Positions 1 to 7,300 of a DNA stretch of 9,443 nt are shown here, in pieces. The position numbers and the translations under genes are program-made. This DNA comes from JANWHF01 sp036276235. Its GTDB lineage: Bacteria; Planctomycetota; Phycisphaerae; Tepidisphaerales; Tepidisphaeraceae. Where the stretch lies: NCBI GenBank assembly GCA_036276235.1, contig DATBDZ010000419.1, forward strand, positions 1 to 9,443. The letters run 5' to 3'. How positions within the stretch are numbered: the stretch's first letter is position 1; every line of letters begins with the position of its first letter. The notes below the pieces were generated by a model, which saw only the letters and a program-made list of their open reading frames with translations, did not search any database and was not told the origin of the DNA.

Positions 1-528
1 GTCGGTCACCGGTGAGGGAGACGCGAAGCTCCCTTCGGTTTGATGCCTCCCCTCATGCGGCACTTCCTCGCGCGCCACCTGCTGCCAGAGCGTCTTGCCG
101 GTTTTGCGATCGATGCAGAGAACGACGAATTGGTAGGCTTCGGAAGGCGGCGGCCCGCCTCCAAACCCGCCGCGCCCCCGACGGCCGCCTTGAGGGGCAG
201 CCTGCGCGGACGAGGCAGCAGTCGCGCCTGCATGGCCAGTATTGATCGCCACTTGAATGAAAACGCGATCGCCCCAGATGATCGGCGTGCTGGTGCCTTC
301 GCCCGGCAGCGAAGCTTGCCATTTCAGATGGCTCGTCGCGCTCCAGTTGATCGGCGGATCCGCTTTAGGAGCGATCCCATTACCCATCGGCCCGCGCCAC
401 TGCGGCCAGTTTTCCTCAGCCGCAGTATCCGCGGCCCGCGCGCGAGTAAAGCAGATCGCAAAGAGGCAGACAACAGCGATGAAAAAATGATGACGGCAAA
501 ATAGAAGATTCTTCGATTCTGGGGGCAT
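1..528 (-). CDS. Exported PQQ-like beta-propeller repeat protein, N-terminal part (runs off left edge)
   Basis: This reading frame is open from an ATG at 528 to the window edge and gives 176 residues with no stop. Residues 1-32 look like a signal peptide: a basic start with KN and RHH, a hydrophobic core FFIAVVCLFAICF, and an ARA-A type cleavage site. The mature part starts with NWPQWRGPMGNG (residues 40-51), then WQASLPGEGTSTPIIWGDRVF (70-90), a blade typical of PQQ-binding-like beta-propellers, and a second blade segment CIDRKTGKTLWQ (138-149). The purine-rich GGAGAGG just upstream can serve as ribosome binding site. A Gly/Arg/Ala-rich insertion (about 98-128) interrupts the first blade region. 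Family members are envelope proteins, often annotated as outer membrane BamB-like or alcohol dehydrogenase-like, but most have no shown enzyme activity. Cofactor binding cannot be judged because the rest of the propeller is missing. The opening motif and HEGRH..G..ASPSPVTD are familiar from Planctomycetota paralogs. Confidence 0.88.
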   Translation of the reverse strand, partial: MPPESKNLLFCRHHFFIAVVCLFAICFTRARAADTAAEENWPQWRGPMGNGIAPKADPPINWSATSHLKWQASLPGEGTSTPIIWGDRVFIQVAINTGHAGATAASSAQAAPQGGRRGRGGFGGGPPPSEAYQFVVLCIDRKTGKTLWQQVAREEVPHEGRHQTEGSFASPSPVTD

Positions 529-690
529 TGATCCTCTCCACTTGTACTTGTCCGATCTCTACATGCGCGGGATTGGAATTTGTCTCAGTAAGCCGTGCGT
601 GCCGGCGCACGCCGATCGACGATTGAGGAGATTCGTCATGCTGGGCGGCCAAGGGCCTCCGCACCCGCCACGCACGACAACGCGCCTTCT

Positions 691-816
691 CCCTCTCCCC
701 TGTACTCAGGGGAGAGGGCCGGGGTGAGGGGACAAACGCGTCGATTTGCGAACGGCGCCATATCGCGGCACGCCGTCCCCTCACCCTGCCCTCTCCCCTG
801 AGTACAGGGGAGAGGG
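691..816. repeat. Pair of inverted palindromic (REP-like) elements
   Basis: Two copies of a hairpin-forming element face each other. Copy 1 (691-718) is a perfect 12-base stem, CCCTCTCCCCTG with CAGGGGAGAGGG, around TACT. Copy 2 (789-816) has the same stem around AGTA, the reverse complement of TACT. The flanks are also inverted: GGGGTGAGGGGAC at 721-733 pairs with a near-identical GTCCCCTCACCC at 776-786, apart from a one-base indel and a mismatch. The whole is therefore a nested inverted repeat with about 42 bases between the long arms. Such CCCTCTCCCC/GGGGAGAGGG palindromes are dispersed extragenic repeats in many GC-rich bacteria. Either stem could act in transcription termination or mRNA end protection, but neither is followed by a T run. 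Confidence 0.85.
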
Positions 817-929
817 TTCTAAGAGCGAACTGAATGCTCGAGAAACTTCCCAAAGGGATCTGGCCGTTGCGAGAGTGTCGGCCAGATGCTTCGGAGTACC
901 TGCTCTGAAAATGTTGGCGGCCGTACGCA

Positions 930-1025
930 AACGCCACGGGATGCTAACGCAAGCCCATGCCACCCAATTTGAAAGTTATCGCAAAATCGGGTGGCATGGG
1001 CTCGCGACAGCGTGCCCGTGGCGTT
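930..1025. repeat. Imperfect inverted repeat with GGGTGGCATGGGCT arms
   Basis: The inner arms are a perfect 14-base inverted pair: AGCCCATGCCACCC at 952-965 and GGGTGGCATGGGCT at 989-1002. The outer arms also match: AACGCCACGGG at 930-940 with CCCGTGGCGTT at 1015-1025. Between these, about 11-12 bases on each side are only partly complementary. The central loop is 23 bases (966-988). It looks like two divergent copies of one dispersed repeat unit starting GGGTGGCATGGGC, or a small non-autonomous element. No coding capacity is apparent, and no flanking target-site duplication was obvious. Confidence 0.75.
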
Positions 1026-1179
1026 CTTCGTGCATCGCAGGCGTGCCAAAGGCATCTGACCACTCAGCATCATGGTCTCGTCGATTGCACATGGATTCCC
1101 GCCGTACTACGTGAACGTTGATCGCCAATCGCTTACCCTGATGCTATTGCTTGTCCAACACAAATCGAGGTAACCGATC

Positions 1180-2157
1180 GTGAACCGTCCGCTCGTCATC
1201 GGCCATCGTGGTGCCTGTGGCTATCGCCCGGAGCACACGCGCGCCAGCTTTGAGATGGCGCTGGAGATGGGTGCCGATGCGCTGGAGACTGATTTGGTGC
1301 CGACGCGCGATGGCGTCCTGATCTGCCGACACGATGCTGAGCTTTCGCTCACGACCGATGTTCCGTCGCGGCTGCAATTTGCGGAACGACGGACGACCAA
1401 AGTGGTGGATGGCGCGGCATTCGACGGATGGTTTGTCGAGGATTTTACCTGGGAGGAGATTCAGACGCTGCGTTGCCGCGAGCGATTGAGCTTTCGGGAT
1501 CATCGTTTTGACGATCAGCTTCCGATCATGAGCTTGTACGAACTGCTGCAACTGGCCGCCGAGGCGCGGGCGCAGTCGCGTCCTGATTTGCTGCTGGTGC
1601 TCGAGCTGAAGCATCCGACGTATTTCGCGGCGGCGGGCCTGGATGTCGATCAATTGCTGATGCACACGCTGGAATCCACCGGCGCGGTGACCGACCAATC
1701 GCCTATGATTGTCGAGTCGTTTGACGTCTCCATCCTGCGGCGAATGCGCGAGCGAAGCTCGGTTCGCCTCATCCAATTGCTCGATCGCGCGGATTGGCGG
1801 CCGTTTGATTTTCAGGCATCCGATGATCCGCGCACCTACGTCGACCTGATGACGCCGAACGGATTGCAGGAAATTGCTTCATATGCCGATGCGATCGGCG
1901 CGTGGAAGCGATTGATCGTGCCGGCCCGAACGGAATCGACGGCGGCGGATGTTCGCCTGGATGCGCCGACCTCCCTGATCGACGATGCGCACGCGGCAGG
2001 CCTGGATGTTCACGCCTGGACGTTTCGCAGTGAGCCACAATTCTTGGCGGCCGATTACAATGGAGACGCGGCCGCCGAATATGAGCAATTTCGCGGGCTC
2101 GGGTTGGATGGATTCATCACCGACTCGCCCGACGATGCGCATGCCGCTCTGGGTTGA
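1180..2157 (+). CDS. Glycerophosphodiester phosphodiesterase, GlpQ-type
   Basis: The protein has 325 residues and should hydrolyse glycerophosphodiesters (deacylated phospholipid head groups) to sn-glycerol 3-phosphate and an alcohol. It is a single GDPD TIM-barrel domain over nearly its full length. Visible motifs are HRG at residues 9-11, RPEHT at 16-20, ETDLVPTRDG at 36-45 (metal ligands Glu36 and Asp38), RHD at 50-52 (catalytic His51, paired with His9), LELKH at 141-145 (Glu142) and the C-terminal GLDGFITDSPD. The PEHT form and FVEDFTWEEIQTL (85-97) resemble GlpQ rather than the shorter UgpQ type. Unlike GlpQ it has no signal peptide, since the barrel begins at residue 4, so a cytoplasmic location is inferred. 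The start is GTG at 1180: a stop codon closes the frame just upstream at 1171-1173, and GAGG at 1167-1170 lies 9 bases before it. Its 3' end overlaps the convergent small gene by 41 bases. Function is confident; the physiological substrate is not known. Confidence 0.93.
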   Translation: MNRPLVIGHRGACGYRPEHTRASFEMALEMGADALETDLVPTRDGVLICRHDAELSLTTDVPSRLQFAERRTTKVVDGAAFDGWFVEDFTWEEIQTLRCRERLSFRDHRFDDQLPIMSLYELLQLAAEARAQSRPDLLLVLELKHPTYFAAAGLDVDQLLMHTLESTGAVTDQSPMIVESFDVSILRRMRERSSVRLIQLLDRADWRPFDFQASDDPRTYVDLMTPNGLQEIASYADAIGAWKRLIVPARTESTAADVRLDAPTSLIDDAHAAGLDVHAWTFRSEPQFLAADYNGDAAAEYEQFRGLGLDGFITDSPDDAHAALG

Positions 2158-2524
2158 AATGTTCCCATTGATATCCGCCGCTGCGGCCGTGGTCGGCGAT
2201 GGCGCGGGCGATGTTGCTTGTCGAGCGACCGACGAATTTGGCCGCGGAACTGAGGCTGGCAAACCGCCGGCGAAGCTGCACGCACCAGACGCCTCGTGCG
2301 CGGCCGCGATGTGTTTTGGCCGGTCGTGGCTCGTGTTCAGGCAGCTCAGTTGAGATGCGAATTGAATGATCTTCCAGCTTGAGCTGCCGCTGCTCCCACC
2401 ACGCCTGCCGCGCCTTGTGCGATTTAATGATCTCAAAGTAATGCTCGGCGAAGGTCCAATCCGGCTTTAACTCCATGATGGACAGGAACTTGAACGTATA
2501 CTCGACCGCCTTCCTCTTGCTCAT
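2117..2524 (-). CDS. Small protein with C-terminal NUMOD1-like DNA-binding domain
   Basis: This 135-residue protein is of unknown overall function. Residues about 78-122 (GVWCVQL..RFASLSSAAKFVG.STSNIARAI....SGGYQWE) fit the NUMOD1-like pattern: a short beta hairpin, then a helix-turn-helix (S-AAKFVG-S-SNI-RAI) and the closing GGYxW. This module usually accompanies HNH or GIY-YIG homing endonucleases and phage proteins, where it binds DNA. No nuclease domain is present. The N-terminal 70 residues (MSKRKAVEYTFKFLSIMELKP...) are Trp-, Lys- and Glu-rich, probably helical, and match nothing I recognise. The ATG at 2524 is chosen because AAGGTGG lies 4 bases upstream and because upstream codons in frame enter the divergent promoter region. 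It is divergent from the S24 regulator gene, so one may control the other. The 41-base overlap with the phosphodiesterase 3' end is tail-to-tail. Domain assignment is by eye and moderately sure. Confidence 0.68.
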   Translation of the reverse strand: MSKRKAVEYTFKFLSIMELKPDWTFAEHYFEIIKSHKARQAWWEQRQLKLEDHSIRISTELPEHEPRPAKTHRGRARGVWCVQLRRRFASLSSAAKFVGRSTSNIARAIADHGRSGGYQWEHFNPERHAHRRASR

Positions 2525-2540
2525 GTTGCCACCTTTCCCT

Positions 2541-2559
2541 GTACCCAAACAAATACCGA
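2541..2559 (-). promoter_or_regulatory. Candidate operator, copy L, in front of the NUMOD1-like gene
   Basis: Read on the minus strand this is TCGGTATTTGTTTGGGTAC, ending 16 bases before the ATG at 2524. It matches the copy at 2633-2651 at 10 of the first 11 bases, with the following GG also shared and more similarity if a one-base gap is allowed. A possible minus-strand -10 hexamer TATATT (2559-2564) abuts it, so a protein bound here could block transcription start. The motif carries a GGTA-like direct repeat about one helical turn apart rather than a clear dyad. Regulator binding is inferred. Confidence 0.45.
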
Positions 2560-2632
2560 ATATACGTAGCGATGATAGCAATAAACTAGCAGTGGGCAAC
2601 AAAAATCTTCCGGATTCTTCTGGCATTTTTGA

Positions 2633-2651
2633 TCGGTGTTTGTAAGGTATG
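2633..2651 (+). promoter_or_regulatory. Candidate operator, copy R, in front of the S24-like regulator gene
   Basis: TCGGTGTTTGTAAGGTATG is the inverted partner of the motif at 2541-2559 and ends 5 bases before the ATG at 2657. It includes the AAGG likely to serve as ribosome binding site, so a bound regulator or an RNA effect here would hit expression of the first S24-like gene itself. The arrangement, one copy near the start of each divergent gene in mirror orientation, is what an autoregulated switch would show. A shared leader sequence with no operator role is the alternative. Confidence 0.45.
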
Positions 2652-2656
2652 GGGAT

Positions 2657-3358
2657 ATGGCTCGAAACGTAAGCGTTGCGGGGCAAAAATTCGCCGCGAT
2701 TCGGCGCGAGCGCTATCTCACGCAGGAGGAGTTCGCGCAGCGGCTGGCGATGTCCGCCGCCAATGTGCGGCGGATCGAACAGTCGGATACCAGCGGCATG
2801 CATTTCAAAAACCTGCGACGCCTCGCGACGCTGGTTAAGACTTCACCAAAGCAACTACTGGAACAAATCGGCGTCGCGGATGAGGCCTCGACTGATGGCG
2901 CCCCGTCCAATGGCGATTGCGATTTCCCGCGCGGAATTGCTGAAGACTCGCTGATGCCAGTCACAGAGATCGAGCACTTTCATGGCGTTTCCGCGACACG
3001 AACCGAAGACCGCACCGCCGTGCGCCGTGCCGCGATCGTTGTGCCCCAAGGCACCGATCGGCGATTTTCGGTGACGATCGACGGCGACTGCATGGAGCCC
3101 AAATACCAGCACGGCCAGATCGTCGTCTTCTCGATCGATGCCGCCGAGCGGGAGGGGATCATCGACGGGCGGAATTATTTCATTCAGTTTGTCGATGGAG
3201 ATAACACGTTCAAGCGCATCTTTCTCGATCCGGAGAACCGCGAGTCGCTGTTGCTCAAATGTTGGAATGAGAAGTATCCGCCGCGCACGGTCGAGCGGTC
3301 ATCGATCAAACTGCTGGCGCGGGCGATGCACAAGTTTGTGATGGATGAAGCCTGCTGA
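2657..3358 (+). CDS. XRE-family HTH regulator with S24/LexA-like C-terminal domain (Cys at the nucleophile position)
   Basis: The protein has 233 residues. Residues 9-72 form an XRE-type helix-turn-helix: RRERYLTQEEFAQRLAMS (16-33), then AANVRRIEQ (recognition helix) and a LATLVKTSPKQLLEQIGV tail. After a linker, residues about 125-228 form a peptidase S24 (LexA/CI-like) fold, with RFSVTIDGDCMEPKYQHGQI (136-155), NYFIQFVDGDNTFKRIFLD and WNEKYPPRTV. In this family GDSMxP supplies the catalytic Ser and a later Lys completes the dyad. Here Cys145 replaces Ser, while Lys186 in TFKRI keeps its place. No Ala-Gly or Cys-Gly scissile pair is visible before the domain, so LexA-style self-cleavage is doubtful. 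ATG 2657 is preferred over GTG 2636 because AAGG lies 9 bases before it and the HTH begins right after. The next gene follows after 16 bases, suggesting an operon. Confidence 0.87.
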   Translation: MARNVSVAGQKFAAIRRERYLTQEEFAQRLAMSAANVRRIEQSDTSGMHFKNLRRLATLVKTSPKQLLEQIGVADEASTDGAPSNGDCDFPRGIAEDSLMPVTEIEHFHGVSATRTEDRTAVRRAAIVVPQGTDRRFSVTIDGDCMEPKYQHGQIVVFSIDAAEREGIIDGRNYFIQFVDGDNTFKRIFLDPENRESLLLKCWNEKYPPRTVERSSIKLLARAMHKFVMDEAC

Positions 3359-3374
3359 ATCTTGGGGACCGGAC

Positions 3375-4082
3375 ATGTCGCAGGAATTTGTACGGTGGAT
3401 CGAGCATCGAATGAGGATGCTTGGGATTGTATCGCCGGAGGGTTTGGCCGACGCGGCGTGCCTGCCGCGCGAAGCGGTGGCTGGAATTCTCGATTCCAGA
3501 TCATTGCGGCGCGCCGGCCGCAGCGTGCGCGGCTACCTCGCCCGTGCGCTTCAAGTGCGGCTGCGCGATCTGGAAGATCTGATCGCCGGGCGGATCGCCT
3601 GGATTGATGATGCCCGCCGATATGAGTGGGATCGGCACGCGCCCGATTTTCTTCGACCCGGGCGCTCCGAAGAGCTAGAGCCGGTCCCCTGCCCGGAAAA
3701 AGTCGGCGTCCCAATTGTCGGCGTCATCGAAGGATCAGGGCTTGCGCGATGGGTCGAGGAATTGCCGGCTGATCACGTGGAGCGCCTGCCGATCCGATTT
3801 CCGAAAGCGCCCGATGCCTTTGCGATGCGAACTTGTGAGGCCTTCGATTGCTTTGACGGAGCGACTGCGATCGTATTTCGCAGCCTTCCGCCGGGGGAAA
3901 TTGCTGATGGAGATTTGTGCGTGATGACGCACGGGATCGACGAGCTAAGCTCAGCGGGTCGCGTCGTGGGGAAGACTGATACTGTGTTGCAGTTGAGGAT
4001 CGGCGACAAAGTCACCACGGTTTCGCTGGACACAGTCCTCCGCGCCGCCCGCGCGATCGGGTCGTGGCCGCCACATGTGTGA
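3375..4082 (+). CDS. Second HTH/S24-like regulator, degenerate C-terminal domain
   Basis: The protein has 235 residues and lies 16 bases after the preceding regulator. Residues 4-72 look like a diverged helix-turn-helix (SPEGLADAACLPREAVAGILDS, then a RSVRGYLARALQVRLRDLEDLI tail). Residues about 110-230 follow the S24/LexA layout: VGVPIVGVIEGSG (110-122), then DAFAMRTCEAFDCFDG (147-162), then GEIADGDLCVM (174-184) and GRVVGKTDTVLQLRIGD. Where the family has GDSMxP this protein has CEAFDCFDG, and no Lys sits convincingly at the dyad position, so it should be catalytically dead and act as a binding or dimerisation domain. An in-frame ATG at 3345 overlaps the previous gene. ATG 3375 is preferred because GGGGACCGG precedes it. 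Tandem paralogs with one degenerate partner suggest hetero-oligomers or opposed roles, which is inferred. HTH call is moderate; S24-like fold call is fairly sure. Confidence 0.78.
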   Translation: MSQEFVRWIEHRMRMLGIVSPEGLADAACLPREAVAGILDSRSLRRAGRSVRGYLARALQVRLRDLEDLIAGRIAWIDDARRYEWDRHAPDFLRPGRSEELEPVPCPEKVGVPIVGVIEGSGLARWVEELPADHVERLPIRFPKAPDAFAMRTCEAFDCFDGATAIVFRSLPPGEIADGDLCVMTHGIDELSSAGRVVGKTDTVLQLRIGDKVTTVSLDTVLRAARAIGSWPPHV

Positions 4083-4174
4083 TAGATCGCTCTCAGATTT
4101 TGAGCGCGTTCGGGCGCTAAGGAGCTGCGCAAAGATAACTAATCCCATTTCCGTGTCATTCAGGGGGGTCTTAC

Positions 4175-4273
4175 GGGTGCCATGTCCCACGCTTGCGTGG
4201 GCATGTCTGTCAGCGGGATAGAGGCCGTTTGCGATCACACGACATGCCCACGCAAGCGTGGGACATGGCACCC
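4175..4273. repeat. Perfect 33-base inverted repeat with 33-base spacer
   Basis: The left arm (4175-4207) begins GGGTGCCATGTCCCACGC and the right arm (4241-4273) is its exact reverse complement over 33 bases. The spacer is 4208-4240. Each arm is itself partly palindromic: CCCACGC-TT-GCGTGGG at 4186-4201 and the mirror copy at 4247-4262. It sits between the convergent ends of the second regulator and the anti-sigma gene, where a long hairpin could act as a two-way terminator or insulate the units, though no T run follows either arm. Two recent copies of one dispersed unit in opposite orientation would also give this perfect match. The rest of the 4083-4319 gap shows nothing else I can name. 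Confidence 0.9.
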
Positions 4274-4319
4274 AAATGAACAGATGAATTCCGATGGGGT
4301 ATTTGTGTGCGGCGCCTGA

Positions 4320-7300
4320 CTACGGCACTACCGCAGGAGCCGTCTTGGCGCGCGAGCGTCTTGCAAGCTTCCACAATCCCCAGATCAAAAATGCCCACGG
4401 CGCGATGAGGCAAATCCCGATCGTGATCCACATCAGGCTATAGCCCAGGCCCTTGAGGCTCGTGAGCAGTCCGTTGCGGATGTAGTCCGACATGCTCTCG
4501 GTGCCGCCGAGGCTTGCAGCGGAATCCGATAGCGTGACCTCGATCCGTGCGCGGGCCAGGGGGCTGTCGGGGATTTGCGTGTTCAGGCTCGATTGCTTCG
4601 TGCGGCGATTGCCCATCGCATCAATCTGATCGAGAACCGCCTGTGCCTTGTCGGCGGGGACATCGATCGTGATGACCGATGTCGTATGCCCGCTCGAATC
4701 CTGCGATGTGGAGGGCGATTCCGATTGCCGCCCGCCCATGCTGGCCGCCGCCTTGATCAAGTCTTCGGCGGCCTTTTGCACATCCATCACCTGCACGCCC
4801 ATTCGCGTTGTTTCGCGCGGCGACTGTTGATCGGCGCTCACCAGCGTCAGCTCGATGCGCAGCTTTTCCACCGCGATCTGCCCTTCGGGCACGCGATGCA
4901 TCTGCCGCGACAGAATCGCCGTGTTCTTCTTGAGCAGATCGTTCATCGCCGGCGCGGCACTCTGCGGCAGATCGAAGATCAGCCGCGCGCTGATGTTTTG
5001 CGGATCCTGCTCGTTCAGTTCCGAAACGAGAATGCGTCCGCCCTTGGGCACACCCGCGCGGATGGCGTTGAACGAATCGACAACGCTCGCCGCCGCCAGT
5101 TGCGTCTGCACGGTTTCGCGCGCCGGCAGGCGGTCGGCGCTGCTGATCGTCATCGCAAAGTGAATCTTCGTATCAACCGTGTTCTCCGTATCGGTCGATC
5201 GCGTCACGACACGCGCCACGACATCCGAAGAATGATGCATCGCCTGCTCGATCGCGCCGACCGCGTCGCGCGACACTTCGAAGTCGATCGTGCCGGTAAC
5301 ATTTTGCGCGTCCTGCTCATTCAATTGCGAGTTGATGATGCGGCCAGCCTTGCTATGCACGGCGTTGAGCACTTCGTTGAACGCGTCAGCGACCTGCCCC
5401 GCCGCCAGTTGCACCTGGTGCGTCTCGCGCGCCGCAAAAGCCGCCAGCGAAGAAACGGTGACGGAGAACCCGCGCTTCGATTCGGTGACATTTTGCGTAT
5501 CCGGGCTTTCGCTGGTGTCGGTCTTGAGCACTTCCCCGATCCCGCGAATCGCGGCGAGAATCACATCCGCCTTGTCGGCCGGCACATTGAAATTGATGAT
5601 CCCCGCCGATTGATCCGGGCGCGGCTTGCTGATGGTCGAGGTCACCACCCTGCCGCCCGCGCTATTCACCTGATCGATCAGATTGCGATACGACTCCTCG
5701 ACATTGGGCGCTACAATCAGCAGCGTCGTCGTGCGGCGAGGGGCGATGTTCGCCAGGTTGTAGATCGTCAGATTGACGACGACATCCTCGCGCTTGATTC
5801 GCAGCGGATCGGCCCGGGTGGCGGCCCCTTCGCCGGCAGAGCTCTGCGAACGCTGCCGCTCGAAATGCGCCATGCGCCCCTCAAGCTGCTTGACCCGCGC
5901 GATGACCGCCTCGGCGGCATCCGGGGGCAGCAGCGCGCTGATCGTCGCGCGATATTGGCCGGCGTCAAATTGCTTCAGCTCCGAAGCCGTGATGCGCCCC
6001 TTTGCCTCGGCGATCGCCTCGCGGGCTTTCTGATATGCATCTTCCACCTTCTCAGTTTCCAGCGACATCGCCACGGTTTCCGTTTCGTTGGCGACGGCCG
6101 GCGTCTTGATGTCGCGCTCAAACAGCGTGACGGAAAGCGTCGAGAGGGAGATCAGGTTGTTGAAATAACGAATCTCCCCTTCCAGTTGCTCGATCTTCTC
6201 CCGCCACACGCCGAGCTGTTTCTCGGCTTCGAGCAAATCCTTCACGGCGCCTTTGCCGTTCTTGATGATGTCCAGCAGCCGCTCCTGCATCGCATGGGCG
6301 GCACGCAGCGCGCTTTCGGTATCAGTATATTGCTTGGTGACATCCTGCGCGCCGATGCGCTGCGTTCGCAGATCGCCGATGCCGCGCAGCTTGAGCACCA
6401 GCGTATCCAGCCGCTCCGGCGGGCAACGCAGCACAACGCGGCCTTTCACTTTGCCGTTCGGCAGCTTGTCCGATTCGGTGGTGGAAACATAACCCCCCTC
6501 TTCGCCGGCAATCTTGCTGATCTGCATCACCGAAGAATCGAAGCTATCGACTTCAAATTCGATGTCGCCATTACGGATAATCTTGGGCCCCACCGAAGCC
6601 GGCGGCTGCTGAACGTTCGGTTGTTGCTGAACGTTCGGCTGCTGCGGCGGCGGTGTTGCAGGCGTCGGAGGAGTTTGCGCATCGCCAGGCTGGGGCTCGC
6701 CCTTCGCGGGCGCGGGGACGGTTTGCTCCCCGCGAGCAAGCGTGTCGCCGCGACCGGTGCCCGCCTCGGTCACGATGGATAGCTTCCCTATTTTTGGGGC
6801 GTTCAGCTCCATTCCCCGATCGCCCAGTGACTCGGCTTCTCCCCTGAATTGCCGTTCGGAAACACCGCGCTCGGCCCCGAAATCCGTGTGTTGCTGCGGG
6901 ACGCCTGCCGGCTCCGCCGCCGGATTTCGCGCCACGACGATCTCTCTGTTGGGCGCCTTTTCTCCGTCTACGCCCTGAGCAATGCCGTCTTTCAACACGT
7001 CGGCGGATTTTGATTTCTCCTCGATCGACAGATCAGTCATGCCACGTCCGCCCTCGAGGCCGTATTTAACGCCCGCCGGTTTCTCTGTCGGACCGGCAAT
7101 CGGCTTTCCGGCGGTGTCGGTGAATCGCTGCCGCAGGAGGCTGACGGCGTGGTCGGCATCGGCCGATTTGCGATCCGAAAGATCACTCAGATCGCGCACT
7201 TCGGAGGACGCCGCAACGCCCGTACTCAGACTGAAATACGAATGCTCGGCGAGCTTCTTGTCTTTCTCCAGATCGTTCAGATTCAAAGCCACCTGCGGCT

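Larger units (their letters stand above)
529..1179. other. Intergenic region between divergent genes, with two inverted-repeat elements
   Basis: This 651-base stretch separates the leftward propeller gene from the rightward phosphodiesterase gene, so promoters of both should lie here. No convincing sigma-70 hexamers were seen. Two repeat structures are listed separately (691-816 and 930-1025). I see no protein gene with recognisable composition and no tRNA or rRNA. One 29-codon frame at 638-727 has a GAGGAG 7 bases before its ATG, but it ends inside the first repeat and is not called. The bases at 817-929 and 1026-1165 show no structure I can name. Confidence 0.6.

Noticed and set aside
638..727. 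Small 29-residue frame with a GAGGAG upstream
   Set aside because: It reads into the repeat element and stops there. The Pro/Thr-rich product resembles nothing, and one good ribosome-site match in GC-rich DNA is weak support.
416..937. 173-residue minus-strand frame
   Set aside because: It crosses the inverted repeat at 691-816 and overlaps the well-supported signal-peptide region of the propeller gene in another frame. Composition is shadow-like.
746..1114. 122-residue plus-strand frame upstream of the phosphodiesterase gene
   Set aside because: It spans two repeat elements and encodes repeat-derived low-complexity sequence, with no domain and no clear ribosome binding site.
2525..2803. 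N-terminal extension of the NUMOD1-like protein to 228 residues
   Set aside because: The extension runs antisense through the HTH part of the S24 regulator and across the divergent promoter region. An ATG with AAGGTGG at 2524 is a better start.
4575..6782. 735-residue open frame on the plus strand opposite the anti-sigma gene
   Set aside because: It is very rich in Arg, His, Asp and Leu with no recognisable domain, as expected for the antisense shadow of a GC-rich gene. The minus-strand frame has clear DUF4349 modules over the same bases.
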